DNA of 64,000 bases from Diadema setosum (taxonomy: Eukaryota > Echinodermata > Echinoidea > Diadematoida > Diadematidae): the NCBI RefSeq assembly GCF_964275005.1, contig NC_092697.1, forward strand, positions 13,499,327-13,563,326. The letters run 5' to 3'. A program made the translations under genes and the position numbers. Numbering within the stretch: position 1 is the first letter of the stretch; every line of letters starts with the position of its first letter. This document shows, piece by piece, positions 45,891-56,627 of the stretch. The notes below the pieces were generated by a model, which did no database searches, was not told where the DNA came from, and worked only from the letters and a program-made list of their open reading frames with translations.

Positions 45891-46061
45891 GCTGCTGTGT
45901 TTCTAATGAATTATTATGAACATGATGATAAGGTTATTCATGTCATTTTAGAAAAAAAAAGCAAGTTGAGCCTTGAGCCTGAGGAGGATCCGTTTCGGCG
46001 TTTGCGTGAAATGAAGCCGCATTATAACCCGCAGTTATCGGAAAATGTAAAAAAAAAATAA
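45891..46061 (+). CDS. Short open frame in the TOPORS 5' intron (doubtful)
   Basis: From ATG at 45906 the frame gives a charged peptide ending PHYNPQLSENVKKK. A possible acceptor (ATGTCATTTTAG) lies inside it, so KKSKLSLEPEEDPFRRLREM could be a small alternative exon. No homology is recognised and it is not needed for TOPORS. Confidence 0.15.
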   Translation, partial: AAVFLMNYYEHDDKVIHVILEKKSKLSLEPEEDPFRRLREMKPHYNPQLSENVKKK

Positions 46062-46096
46062 ATTGACAGCTAGATCTAGATCTAGCTATTGGCTCC

Positions 46097-46334
46097 GGAA
46101 AGAGTTCCTTATGTTCCCCCCCCCCCCCCCCATCAACTTGCACAAAACAAACAAACTACTATTCCTTTTTACCAATAATAAACTAAATAAAGGTTATGCC
46201 ATTTATTCATGGGAAGACTTCCCATAACCTTTATTTAGTCCACCATCAGCAAAAAAAAAAAAAAAAAAAAAAAAGAACAGCAACCTATCTATTTTGTGCA
46301 AACTAGTGGGGGGGGGACATAAGGAACTCTTTCC
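46097..46334. mobile_element. hAT-like MITE in the TOPORS 5' intron
   Basis: Inverted ends GGAAAGAGTTCCTTATG and CATAAGGAACTCTTTCC are flanked by an 8-bp direct repeat TTGGCTCC (46089-46096 and 46335-46342). An 8-bp duplication is the hallmark of hAT elements. An inner hairpin (ACTAAATAAAGGTTATG and its complement) and poly(C)/poly(G) tracts lie inside. Non-coding. Confidence 0.8.
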
Positions 46335-47259
46335 TTGGCTCCTTACTAATATTAGAGTCTATTTGTTTGTGCCAATTTGTTCATGAAATTTGACGCAGTC
46401 GGGGGTTTACTCCATCACCATCTTATTCAAGAATCCAGATTTGTGAATGAAGGAGTATGAACAATGCTGGGACAAACAATGTAGAATAGGAACATCAATC
46501 ATCAATTTAATGTAAAGCATTAAACAAGTTTAAAAAAAATTGAATTGTAAGCAATTAAATGTGAGCAACTAATAAATTCTTCACAAAAATATCCAGCAAG
46601 ACATAAGAGTATTTCATGCATGCTATACAAAGTGTACTGTGAATAACAGCAGTGATATAAAGGCTGGATGAATTGGAGAAAAGGAGCAAAGTTGGATTTC
46701 AAAGTTGTAACCATATATGTCAATAAATCATTTCAATCAAATTAGATTCATTTGTCAAGAATGTGATGATCATTTTTAGTTGTAGTTTCATAGAAGGAGA
46801 TATTGATACATTTTGGCAAGATCATTACCACTGCACTGGTAAAAAAAAAAAAAAAAAAAAGCAAGGAAAAATTCATTCTTATTGAAAATAGTATAAAAAA
46901 GTATATTGTTTGAATAGTTAACTTGACAAATCTTTTGATCTTTTTTAAGTTCAGTGATTTATGTTCTTGTGGAATACCATAAAAATAAGTAATATTTAAC
47001 ATGCAAAGCTACATTCATAGTGTGCCTAAATTGTACTGTCATATGAATGTCACCGAATATTCCCTTTGCTTCATCTTTATTTGTTGTGGTGTGTGCACAA
47101 AGCTGTTTTTAATGCAAGGAATCTTCATGTTTAATTAAGTGTGAATACTTGCTGATTGATGAAAGATCAATGTGACTTAAAAACTAATTTTTCTTGACTT
47201 TCTTTATTATAACTTGCAGACTTCTCTTCACAAATTATGCCTTGATCAAGTGTTATACA

Positions 47260-50025
47260 ATGGATGAGGCAAGTGTTCAAAGAGGATTGCAGAAGGCACT
47301 CAGTGAATCTTCAAAAAGCACCAAGAGCAGGAAGGATGCTGAGCTAGCTCCCACCGACAGCGATGCTTCATCACGCTCCGGATCTCCTGACCAGTGCTGC
47401 CCCATATGCCTTGGCAAGTTCAAGGACAAGTCCTTCTCAGACGGCTGCTTTCATCGTTTCTGCTTCCAATGCATTTTGGAATGGGCCAAAGTAAAGTCAA
47501 CATGCCCCCTGTGCAAGGCAACATTTAAATCCATCATTCACAATGTCGTGTCCAGTGACGTGTATGACCAGCATGTCCTTCAACCCTCTGAAAATGGGTC
47601 CTTTGACACAGATCGCCATGGCGCGAGGTTTCGATATCACACCACCCTTGCTAATGGAAGGCGGTCTGCCTGGCAGACTCGCATGGATCAGCTGCTTAAC
47701 CGTCAGGCAAGGCTGGCAGAACGCCTTCAACGAGAGAATGAGGCACGCCAGCGCCGTCAGCTTATCTATGCAGCCGGCTTACGGGTGCACCACATCGCGA
47801 CAAATAGGTTCACAAGGTTCAGAGACACATCTCCCCACTTTTTCCGCGAGAATCCGGCTGTCACACACCGCCTCATCCCATGGCTCAGACGTGACCTCGG
47901 TGTACTCTTCAATGGGAACTCTGACCATGTCACCTTTATGACCCAGTACATCCTCTCACTGCTTCCAAACGTGGACATTCAAACTGAGGAGTTTCACAAC
48001 CACCTCAGACCATTTCTATACGGCCGAACAGAACACTTCATCCATGAATTCACCAGCTTTGCTCGCTCGCCACATGACATGGACACTTATGACCAAATGG
48101 CACAGTATGACTTCCGGCCGGAGAATCCTCAGTTCACAGCCACACTACGGCCCCAGCAACCGCTGATAGCCCAGAACAGTAGCAGTGATGACAGTGAGGA
48201 GAACAATCTCCCCATCAACAACAATAACAACAACAACGAAGTCATCCTCATATCATCTGATGACAATGATGACGATGCAGAAGAAAATGTAGCTGTGAGG
48301 TCTGTGAGTAGCAGCCAGCCTCATAACACATCACAAGACATTCCAGGGCCTTCCTCTGCAGCTGACGTAGCCGGACCATCCACACAGTTTGACTTCTCAT
48401 CCACTCACAATCCAGAACCCCCAGCTATAGTGGACCATGACCAGCCGGGACCCTCTGGCATCAACAGCAGCCTGCAAATCAAGCAGGAGCATAATAGTCC
48501 CGCTGCCGAGGCTGAGGGGGAGCAGAGTGAAGACAGCAGCGGTAGCGTGGAGATTGTCGGTTATCAGAAGCCATTCCATCTGCGTACCCCAATAGCATTC
48601 ATCACCATATCAGATGATACCTCTACCGAGCCAGAAGCAGATGCCAGAGGAAAGCAGGGGAAGAGCAAGGCCACTGCACAGAATGGCGTAGTGGAGGAGA
48701 AAGCAGGAGGTAAAAGGAAGCAAAAAACCAAGCATACGCGGAATTCATACTCTGCAAGCAAAGCCAGTAACTGGTCCACTGACTCAGATGACAGCTACAG
48801 TGGGTCCAGACATGACAGACATCACCAAAGGAGCAGGGACTCAGATGAAAGGAGAGGCGGGCACTACTCATCCCGGTATCGGTCCAGAAGGAGCTTTGGA
48901 TACCACCAGGACAAGTCGCGCAGTCCCAACGAGCTGTACCGGAAGTTCAGGGAGGAAAAGAATAAGTGGAGTCTGTACTATGAGACCAGGCATGACAGCC
49001 ACTCCCTTTCACAATCCACCTCTTATTCAAGGACCAGGGGACACAGCTCAAGGACTTTGTCAAGGTCTCACTCTAGGTCTCCTTCAAGGTCAAGGTCTGA
49101 CACACACTATCATCGCAGGTACTATGGAGACAGGAGGTACGGCGACTACGATAGGCAGTGGGAACACTCGAGGGAGAGTTCATGGCAGTCACGCGATGAC
49201 TCCTACAGGAGGAGGAGCAGAAGTAGGAGCAGATCGAGGGAGCGATCAAGAGAGAGTAGCAGGTACTCGAGGGATGACTGGCATCGAAGGAGGACTAGGA
49301 GCCGTAGCAGGAGTCGTAGTAGGAGTGGAGGATGCAACTTTGATCCCAATACAGACTCCAGCAGGCACAGCTCTTGGTACAAAAACCGATATGGGAGCAC
49401 CTCCAGCTCACTGAGCAGGATTTCCCAACAGGAGAGCGGTTTGTCACGGAGCAACCCGACAAGTCCTCATCGCGAAGGCCCCTCTCATCTCCCCATGTCA
49501 CCAAAGCGAAAGCACGAAGACGACCCCAAGGAACCGAAGGACGGTGGTGATAGGAATCACAGCAAGAAGCACAAACACAAACACAAGCACCACAAGAAGA
49601 AGAGTTCCAAGCGCAAACACCGCAGGAGAGAAAAAGACAGTGAGAGTAAACACAAGGGCAATGGAAAGCACAGTAAACATAAGTCAGACAATGGGGCCAA
49701 GCCAAGTGAAGATCACCAGCAGCCTGATGTTGGTGAAAATGCAAGCAGTGCCGAAAGCTCTTCCGAATGCCAAGATGGGAGCCAGGTCGGTGAGGATGTT
49801 GCTCTGGGCAGCAAGCTCAGGACAGTCATTTCTGATGGAATGACGTCCCACATTACCTTGCAGGACCTTCTCAACATGGACGACAATATCAGTTTAGGCT
49901 CCATTCAGCAGAGCGAGCAGAGTGACAAGGACTCAGTTTCCAATGTAGCTTCCAGTGCAACTACAGAGCTGGTTGTCCTTCATCAGGGAGAAAATCAAAT
50001 AGTACCACCTTTACCGAAGGAGTAG
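47260..50025 (+). CDS. TOPORS: TOPORS, RING-finger/SR-rich E3 ubiquitin and SUMO ligase
   Basis: A 921-residue protein from one large exon. The start is ATG 47260 (MDEASVQRGL), 40 nt after the splice acceptor at 47219; the frame is open further upstream only into the intron. Residues 47-85 form a C3HC4 RING (C47, C50, C63, H65, C68, C71, C82, C85) ending CPLCKATFKSI. Residues about 256-272 (RTEHFIHEFTSFARSPHD) match a block highly conserved in human TOPORS. Acidic and Ser/Asn-rich segments follow, with hydrophobic-acidic SUMO-interaction-like motifs at about 327 (EVILISSDDNDDD) and a VEIVGYQKP block at about 430 that corresponds to VIVGFVKP in human. Residues about 505-690 are Arg/Ser/Tyr-rich; about 747-795 are Lys/His/Arg-rich (HKHKHKHHKKK), likely nuclear targeting. 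Human TOPORS has 1045 residues, acts in the nucleus on p53, topoisomerase I and other targets, and also has most of its coding region in one exon. Confidence 0.96.
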   Translation: MDEASVQRGLQKALSESSKSTKSRKDAELAPTDSDASSRSGSPDQCCPICLGKFKDKSFSDGCFHRFCFQCILEWAKVKSTCPLCKATFKSIIHNVVSSDVYDQHVLQPSENGSFDTDRHGARFRYHTTLANGRRSAWQTRMDQLLNRQARLAERLQRENEARQRRQLIYAAGLRVHHIATNRFTRFRDTSPHFFRENPAVTHRLIPWLRRDLGVLFNGNSDHVTFMTQYILSLLPNVDIQTEEFHNHLRPFLYGRTEHFIHEFTSFARSPHDMDTYDQMAQYDFRPENPQFTATLRPQQPLIAQNSSSDDSEENNLPINNNNNNNEVILISSDDNDDDAEENVAVRSVSSSQPHNTSQDIPGPSSAADVAGPSTQFDFSSTHNPEPPAIVDHDQPGPSGINSSLQIKQEHNSPAAEAEGEQSEDSSGSVEIVGYQKPFHLRTPIAFITISDDTSTEPEADARGKQGKSKATAQNGVVEEKAGGKRKQKTKHTRNSYSASKASNWSTDSDDSYSGSRHDRHHQRSRDSDERRGGHYSSRYRSRRSFGYHQDKSRSPNELYRKFREEKNKWSLYYETRHDSHSLSQSTSYSRTRGHSSRTLSRSHSRSPSRSRSDTHYHRRYYGDRRYGDYDRQWEHSRESSWQSRDDSYRRRSRSRSRSRERSRESSRYSRDDWHRRRTRSRSRSRSRSGGCNFDPNTDSSRHSSWYKNRYGSTSSSLSRISQQESGLSRSNPTSPHREGPSHLPMSPKRKHEDDPKEPKDGGDRNHSKKHKHKHKHHKKKSSKRKHRRREKDSESKHKGNGKHSKHKSDNGAKPSEDHQQPDVGENASSAESSSECQDGSQVGEDVALGSKLRTVISDGMTSHITLQDLLNMDDNISLGSIQQSEQSDKDSVSNVASSATTELVVLHQGENQIVPPLPKE

Positions 50026-50573
50026 TACTCCATGTGTTAGCTAGTTGCCCCTTGGAATTTTTTGACAATGTACAAAGTCTTCATTTGATTATGGAATGGC
50101 AATTACGTGTATATTGATGTCATTGAGATAGAAAACAGAGAACAATTGTTTCTTATAGAAAGGCATAGAATAGAATGTTGAACAAAATAGATTTGGAAAT
50201 ATGTTTGCATTTTAGAAAGAGGAAAATGAGAAGGCAGTTTGTGATTTCAGTTCCGTGCTAGTGCTGGTGCTTATGGTATCTCCCAAACAACTGTGCTGTA
50301 AATTGAGCTCTATCACCAATGGTCAGATGAACCAAAGTGATTTACCTGTCATAATTAAGATCCCATCACTGATGTTATCTTCACACGTGGGGAAGTCTGA
50401 AGCATAATTGCACTGGAATTGCATGATGAATCAAATGATTATGTTTGGTTCATGTCAGATTAAACAAGGTACAGCCATTTATGCTGTGTTTAGACAAATA
50501 GTAAATAGCCACAAACTTCATGACATCTTCTTTAATAGTATAATGATGTTCGAACCACTCCTAGGCATACAAT
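50026..50573 (+). other. TOPORS: TOPORS 3' flank / start of 3'UTR
   Basis: AT-rich, no coding frame. No AATAAA is evident in the first 500 bp, so the 3'UTR may be long and run through the transposon at 50574; the end cannot be placed. Confidence 0.4.
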
Positions 50574-50821
50574 CGTCACTGGGGTGACAAGACCTCGTAT
50601 CTACAAAATGTCAAAAGTTCAGGAGAGAAAAAAAAAAATGGCAGCCAAAGCACTATATCCAATGGGATAGCCGTTCCTTTGACATGCCGTGGTGGCTTCA
50701 TTTTGAGGATAAGACAGCTAGGATTTGGACAGAACATCACTTGACTGATTATCTGACGGTTAATCCAAAAAAGTGATTCTCACCAAAATTTGAGAAACAA
50801 GGTCTTGTCACCCCAGCGACG
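50574..50821. mobile_element. CGTCGCTGGGG foldback-end transposon, copy 2
   Basis: Inverted ends CGTCACTGGGGTGACAAGAC and GTCTTGTCACCCCAGCGACG. Opposite orientation to the copy at 30706. On the plus strand the interior reads KHYIQWDSRSFDMPWWLHF and stays open for about 40 codons, like copy 1. Confidence 0.8.
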
Positions 50822-52554
50822 TATTTGGCCATGCCTAGCGTGTTTGTGTACATTTCACATGCTGATGCCAGTGTTGAGATATCACTAACACCAGCACAAG
50901 CACCACACTTGAAATGTTTCATAGCACATAAAGCTGTAATATAACCACTGTCAATAAGATGTGCCTGCTTAATTTCTTCTTCTACATCCAAAATATTTTA
51001 GCATCATTATTTATTCAGAAGAAAAGTGGGATGTGTAGGTACTGTTTCTTGATATACTTCATTTACATGCAATACTAATCTGTATCTTAAAGCATTGCAC
51101 ATGCCCACAAACTAAGGTAAATGGTTAATACTATGTGTGATTTCAGTTAATTTAAACAGTGCCTTTTCCAGCTGGAGACAAACATATTGGCACAAAAAAA
51201 AAAAAAAATGAAAGCACAGACACACAAAGAAAGATTTCATGGGATATATGACCATATTTCCAGGTTGATTCTTTGTTCATTGCGTATTGTTCATTGACAA
51301 CTTCCTGTGTCCAAGGTTCAAAAAATGAAGATGGAGATTTCCTGTGCCTGAGGTTAACATAATGATAGTAAAACTTCCAGCAAAGACATTGGTTCTTTGA
51401 GTTATAAGGCTGTATAAAGTGGACTGAAATGCACAGGTAAATTTTATACACATTGTATTTTACATCATGGTATGGATTTAGTTTCTTCCATGAATGAGTG
51501 AAACTCCTGCATATTACATGCAATTAAATGTATGGGGTAATCATGCAAATATTTTGGGCCATAATGGGTAGAGGTGCATACTTGTGGCCCTATGAAAGTG
51601 GCCCTATGAAAGCCTTTCTCATTGTGAATATTTGATTCTACTATGCTTACATCTACTTCAACAGTGTTTGATGTAAGTTGGCATGAGCTGGTAGTTTGAA
51701 TTTACTGTGTGTATCATGGATTCTGACCCCCTGTTTTACAGAGCAAAGGGAGTGAAATTAAGTAGTGTTTATGTAATGTTATCAAATAGTACCTTCTCCT
51801 TTCTTTCTTTCTCAGTCTTTTTATTTGTCTCTCTCAATGCCTCCCTCTCTTCCTCTTTCCTGTAACTTAATACAATCTGAACTTGTATTACAGAGAGAAA
51901 ACAAATAGCAGTAGGCCTAAATATTCCATGTGAAGGGATGATATGTTCGTACCATCCATAGTTATGTAGGGGACCTGCAAATAACTGCTTTGGCTTGAGA
52001 CTATATATACTATGAATTTTGTAAGTGGAGAATATACTTTTACAAGTATATACAGCTGTGTAACATTTTGCAAATTGGTACCGCTGAACTCTACTATAGA
52101 ATGGACGGAATGCGCAGTGCATTGCATTTTGAGACTCCCAAAATGCTAGCATGCAAGCCCCACTGTTTATGTAGTGTGGATAAAAGCATAGAAGAGCATG
52201 CAGCAAACTGCGTGCACTCCTTATTTGGGAATTACTGTGGTGGGAATTTGAGTCTTAAATGGAGCTGGTAGCTTCAGCGTTTGCACGCCGATCTCAATAG
52301 CCTTTTTGCGTGTACAATGCACAGCCTCCTTTCTATAGTTTACAGTTCAGTGATTGGGACATGAAAGACCATTTCGCAAGTTGTTCAAATTTGCAATTGA
52401 AAAACACATTAAAGGAATGGAAAGAAGTACCTGTGAAGAGTTTGATCACCATTTTAAAATATTTTAAAGTAATTCCATCAGCAGATAGTGCAAAATAGAA
52501 CCTTTCCGATGATACCCTACTTATACATGTACAATGTACAATGTATAACAAGGA
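50822..52554. other. Gene-free stretch downstream of TOPORS
   Basis: No gene recognised. AT-rich; short open frames on both strands without motifs. Confidence 0.45.
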
Positions 52555-52698
52555 ATTCTTGACGTTTTAATTAAGAATATCCAGTATTTTCTTATTTTTT
52601 TTTGTTTGTTTCTTTTAGCAGGTTAAATCACAGTTATCTGAAATTGACAAGAATGGAGTTAACTCATTTTGCAATTTAACTCTTCATGTATAGTCTCC
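52555..52698. mobile_element. Fragment of the (TA)n-associated MITE family
   Basis: The right end (AATGGAGTTAACTCATTTTG, then AACTCTTCATGTATAG) and about 100 bp of interior match the reverse complement of the left half of the copy at 40639. The opposite end is missing. Confidence 0.6.
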
Positions 52699-52771
52699 TT
52701 TCAAGAGAAAAGGACAATAAGAAACAGTCTGCCATGCATTGTGTCACATGAGGCAGTATTTTTACAAGTTA

Positions 52772-53160
52772 TTAAAGGGATCGTATAGTTTTGGTTGAGA
52801 CCTAATTTCAGGTTCCTAACATTTTTTGGTGAGATAATGAGAAACCTCTTATGAAATATGAAAGAGCATGTAATTCCCTGAGGAATTCAACATTTATTTG
52901 ATGAAAATTGGTTTTGAAATGGCCAAGATACCCAAAACAGAGCAATTCTAATAAGTGTGGGACCCACACTTTTTTACGATCGCTTTGTTTTACTTTGTTT
53001 GTGGATGTTTCAGTAATGCCAAACCCGATTTTCATCAAATAAACTTTGAATTCCTCTTAAAATAGTATGCTCTGTACTATTTCATAAGTGTTTTCTTGTT
53101 ATCTCACAAAAAGTTAAAAGCCAAATTCTCATCTCCACCAATACTATACCATCCCTTTAA
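52772..53160. mobile_element. TTAA-flanked foldback MITE, copy 4
   Basis: TTAAAGGGATCGTATAGTTT to ACTATACCATCCCTTTAA, with TTAA at both edges. Same orientation and very similar to copy 2, so probably one of the younger copies. Confidence 0.85.
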
Positions 53161-54052
53161 TTTTTAGCATATCGGTTGACCCATGAAGTATTATATCACA
53201 TGTGCAGCAATGTTCAAGTACCGATTCAAGGAAAAGGTCACCCCCAGTGTCAAATTCTCTGACACACACACACGCACCAAATCCAGATTTGGTTCAAATT
53301 TAGATTTCAGCTTTTGCATCAGAAATTAATCTGACACGTTATCAAACTTGGCTGGAGGAATGCAATAAGATGCATTACATTGGTGAGCCAGATATTCTTA
53401 CTTAAATGAAAATAGCACATCACCAATTACAAATCATTGAATTTTTTTTTTCTGCGTGGTTTGCAAGACTCAATGTTTACAGTTTAAGTTTTCATTTGTT
53501 TGCAAGGAGCATTGTGAGATCACCTACAGCAAACAGCTTCTTTTTTTTTCACTTGCTACTGTTTGTAAAAGAAGTGAAAATACAATTGTATATCATATTT
53601 CAGTTGTGAGGCTTTTGTGCATGTCTGTGTACTGAGTGACACCTGCATTGACTCACCAAATCTGCAGACCCTAATTTAAATTTTCACGATTCATTGTTAA
53701 GTTTATCTCAAGTTTTTTGTTTATACACTGTACTTGGTTGTTACAGTTTCAGATTTTTTTTTTTTTCAAAAGCCTCTCAATTCCTGAATGGATAACTGGA
53801 ACTAAAATTGGCAGAATTAAAATTCCTGTTTCTCCTCAAGTTGGCATATTCTTGTAAATTTCTTTGTTATTTTGTGCAGATTCTATGAATTTTACAAATA
53901 CCATCCATTCCTTTTCCATTGTATGGCACATAATGTAATATGCAATGAAATTAAGAGCTGTCATTTTGTTAATGATGAGGTGATTATTTTTGCAGTAAAA
54001 TTCTCCCAAGATTTGATGGGTTAAAGTAACAAACAGGGCCTACTAGGTTCAG
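53161..54052. other. Gene-free stretch
   Basis: No gene recognised; a short CA run at 53263-53274 and poly(T) runs. Confidence 0.45.
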
Positions 54053-54505
54053 TTAAAGGGAGAATGTAACCTAAATGCACTTATGGATTGAGTAAATGCA
54101 GCAATATTAGTAGAACACATCAGTGAAAACTTGAGGAAAATTGGACAATCCATTCAAATGTGAATATTCAAAGTTTTGGCACAGCCATCGCTGTATGAAA
54201 AAACTACAATTTCTTGTGACAACACATTTGGGAAATTATATATCCAGAAAATATGAAGGGAATTCCACAAAATTTCCCCTTTTTATGAAGAGTGCATATT
54301 CCCTAGACTAGGTACCGACATATATGTTATGGTTGATATTATTCCTCCTGCTTTCTGAAGAGGTAAGTCACATGCTCTTCCATTATGCTTGAAAAGTAGA
54401 AATATCTTGATTTTTTTTTCTCAAACTTTTCTGATGTGTTCTACTAATATTGCTGCATCCCCTCAATTCAAGTACACTGTATGTGGGTTTCATTCACGTT
54501 CAGCA
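54053..54505. mobile_element. Decayed relative of the long inverted-repeat MITE at 35694
   Basis: The left part (TTAAAGGGAGAATGTAACC, then GGATTGAGTAAATGCAGCAA) and the right part (CTGATGTGTTCTACTAATAT, then TGCTGCA) match the two arms of the 35694 element. The right terminus is no longer clear. Confidence 0.6.
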
Positions 54506-56128
54506 CAGTTCTTGGGCCGTTCTTGGGCAGAATAGGAGTGGGTGCCGTTTGATCTTTGTGTTTTTGAGGTTGACCAACATGCATTGTGTCTCATGACAGA
54601 AATTGTAGCAGTGATTGTAACTGTCATTGTGGATACGAGCTCTGTAGATGAGCAGAAAAATGTTCAGGTATTTCTAACAAACATTTGTGTTATCCACTCA
54701 CTCTCGCCCCCTCCCCTCTCAATTCAGTCAGTAGATGTATTGCAGTATGAATACCCTTTATGTATACTAGAATAGACCAGTTCGTATTTCCACTTTGTGT
54801 GTGAGCAGAAAAAGGTCATGTGTACCAACAGGCATGTTGGTTCGTAAATTCACTGAGATAGACATCTGTGATGTGATGATTATTGATGTGATTCTAAATA
54901 GTGCTTTCCTGCACATCCACCCGACACTAAGCCTGGTCTTAGGCACACACACACCAAAAAAAAAAAACAAATAAAAAAATTTAAAAAATACATGTATATA
55001 AAATCGTAATACATTCAGGGGAAAACAATGAAATACATATGTATAATACTCCCCCAGGTGTTAATTGACAGATCATTCTGGTCAACTGCTCTGCACAAGT
55101 TTATTCTTTGTTTGAACATGAATTCTATAAATTGTCACATCCTGCAAGCTCATGTATTATGCTGCTTTCAGAGCAAGTGAAGTGCCTAGCCAACAGAGAA
55201 AAAAGAAAGGTCATTAATACCAGTGTACACATGAGCTAATTATGAACTGGCATATTGTACAGGCCAATCAGTTAAATGGTACCGTGCAATGACAATCATT
55301 GATATCCCACGATAGACTTGGATATTATGAGTCTTTGTAGGGTAAGATATTGGAGATCTACATTATACCATGCAAACAGATGAAAGTAAACTCTTTACCC
55401 TTGTTTCCCAATGGCTGGTGACCTCCCCCCCCCCCCCCCCCCCCCAGCTGATGGATGAATGTACATGTATGATTTCAGTATTAAAAAAAAAAAAGAAAAA
55501 GAAAAAAGAGTCTCCACTTGGAGAATGCATTTTCCCTGATTTGTGGACAAATTAAAACCATAACATTCATCGTATTTGGTGCATCACCTTATTTTTGGCT
55601 TTCTTTGACATACAACTGTGTGGGTCTTGTCTATCTCAGAGACAGAATGTTTGGTTAAATCGATGTGTTAGCTAATGAGAAAGAAATGAATGAGTCTTCA
55701 TGTTCATGGGAAAAAAGGATCTAAACCTGCATCAATGTGCAATAAAAGAGAGGTAAGCAGACACAGCTAACCAGCTACTTATTGTCTCTGGTCTGTTATG
55801 GGCCTACACTGCCATCTCCACATAATCCACCTCTGCATTGAAGCTCCCTCACGTCATGTCTTTAATATTAGCCTGCACCAATTAGACAGAATGTGGCAAG
55901 CTCTCGGACAGATTTCAGCTGTGCTTCTACTTGTCTTGCTGGCAGTAGAAAAGAATACAATGTGTAGCTTTATTGCATCGCACTTTGCGTTATTGCAGGT
56001 GGTTGATATGCAGCTGGAGCTGATTTGGAGCTACCTGTTTCAAACAAATGTTTATGCAAAGCAGTTGTATCTTTGTTGAGCATAATAAGCATAGCCTTGT
56101 ACATGTACAGAGTTTGTCACTGTAAAAA
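54506..56128. other. Gene-free stretch
   Basis: No gene recognised. A poly(C) run of about 20 bp lies at 55426-55445 and A-rich runs at 54955-54990 and 55482-55507. An AATAAA at 55741-55746 could end a long plus-strand transcript, but this is speculation. Confidence 0.4.
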
Positions 56129-56130
56129 TA

Positions 56131-56519
56131 CAGTTGAACCTCTCTTATCCGGCCTCCCTTTATCCGGATCTCTCTATTATACGGACGTAATCTCGCCGTT
56201 ATTTTTTTTTTTTTTTTTTTATAATTACGGGAGGAAAGGGGGATTCCCAACTCCTTGAGAACTCCTACACAAACACACATGAATTACATATTATTTCCAA
56301 CATTAACATACACCTCTATTTTGGGGTCTGTTACTGAGTGTAACAATGAAAAGGTTGCAGTATACACATTACTACATGTGGTACTACATGGGCTACATCA
56401 GTACATGTGTATGTATTATATATGTACATGTATAGAGCATTGAGTCTCCCGTATCCGGCCAAATCCCTTATCCGGATGAGCCCCGGTCCCGACTTGTCCG
56501 GATACGAGAGGTTCAACTG
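56131..56519. mobile_element. pogo/Tigger-like MITE, copy 2
   Basis: Inverted ends CAGTTGAACCTCTCTTATCC and GGATACGAGAGGTTCAACTG, flanked by TA (56129-56130 and 56520-56521). It is a near full-length counterpart of 37359-37753 in opposite orientation; the interior (GGTTGCAGTATACAC, ACCTCTATTTTGGGGTCTGT) is shared. Confidence 0.85.
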
Positions 56520-56521
56520 TA

Positions 56522-56591
56522 TTCATTAAATATGATGCTTTTTGTAATGTATTCCCTTAAATCCATGTTGTTCGGTTTGGGTTGGTTTTTT

Positions 56592-56627
<36 letters not shown>

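Noticed and set aside
47543-49904. Long antisense and off-frame open frames within TOPORS
   Set aside because: Shadows of the long GC-richer coding exon; the plus frame holds the RING and all conserved blocks.
54053-54505. Separate new MITE family
   Set aside because: Both arms match the 35694-36262 element, so it was folded into that family.
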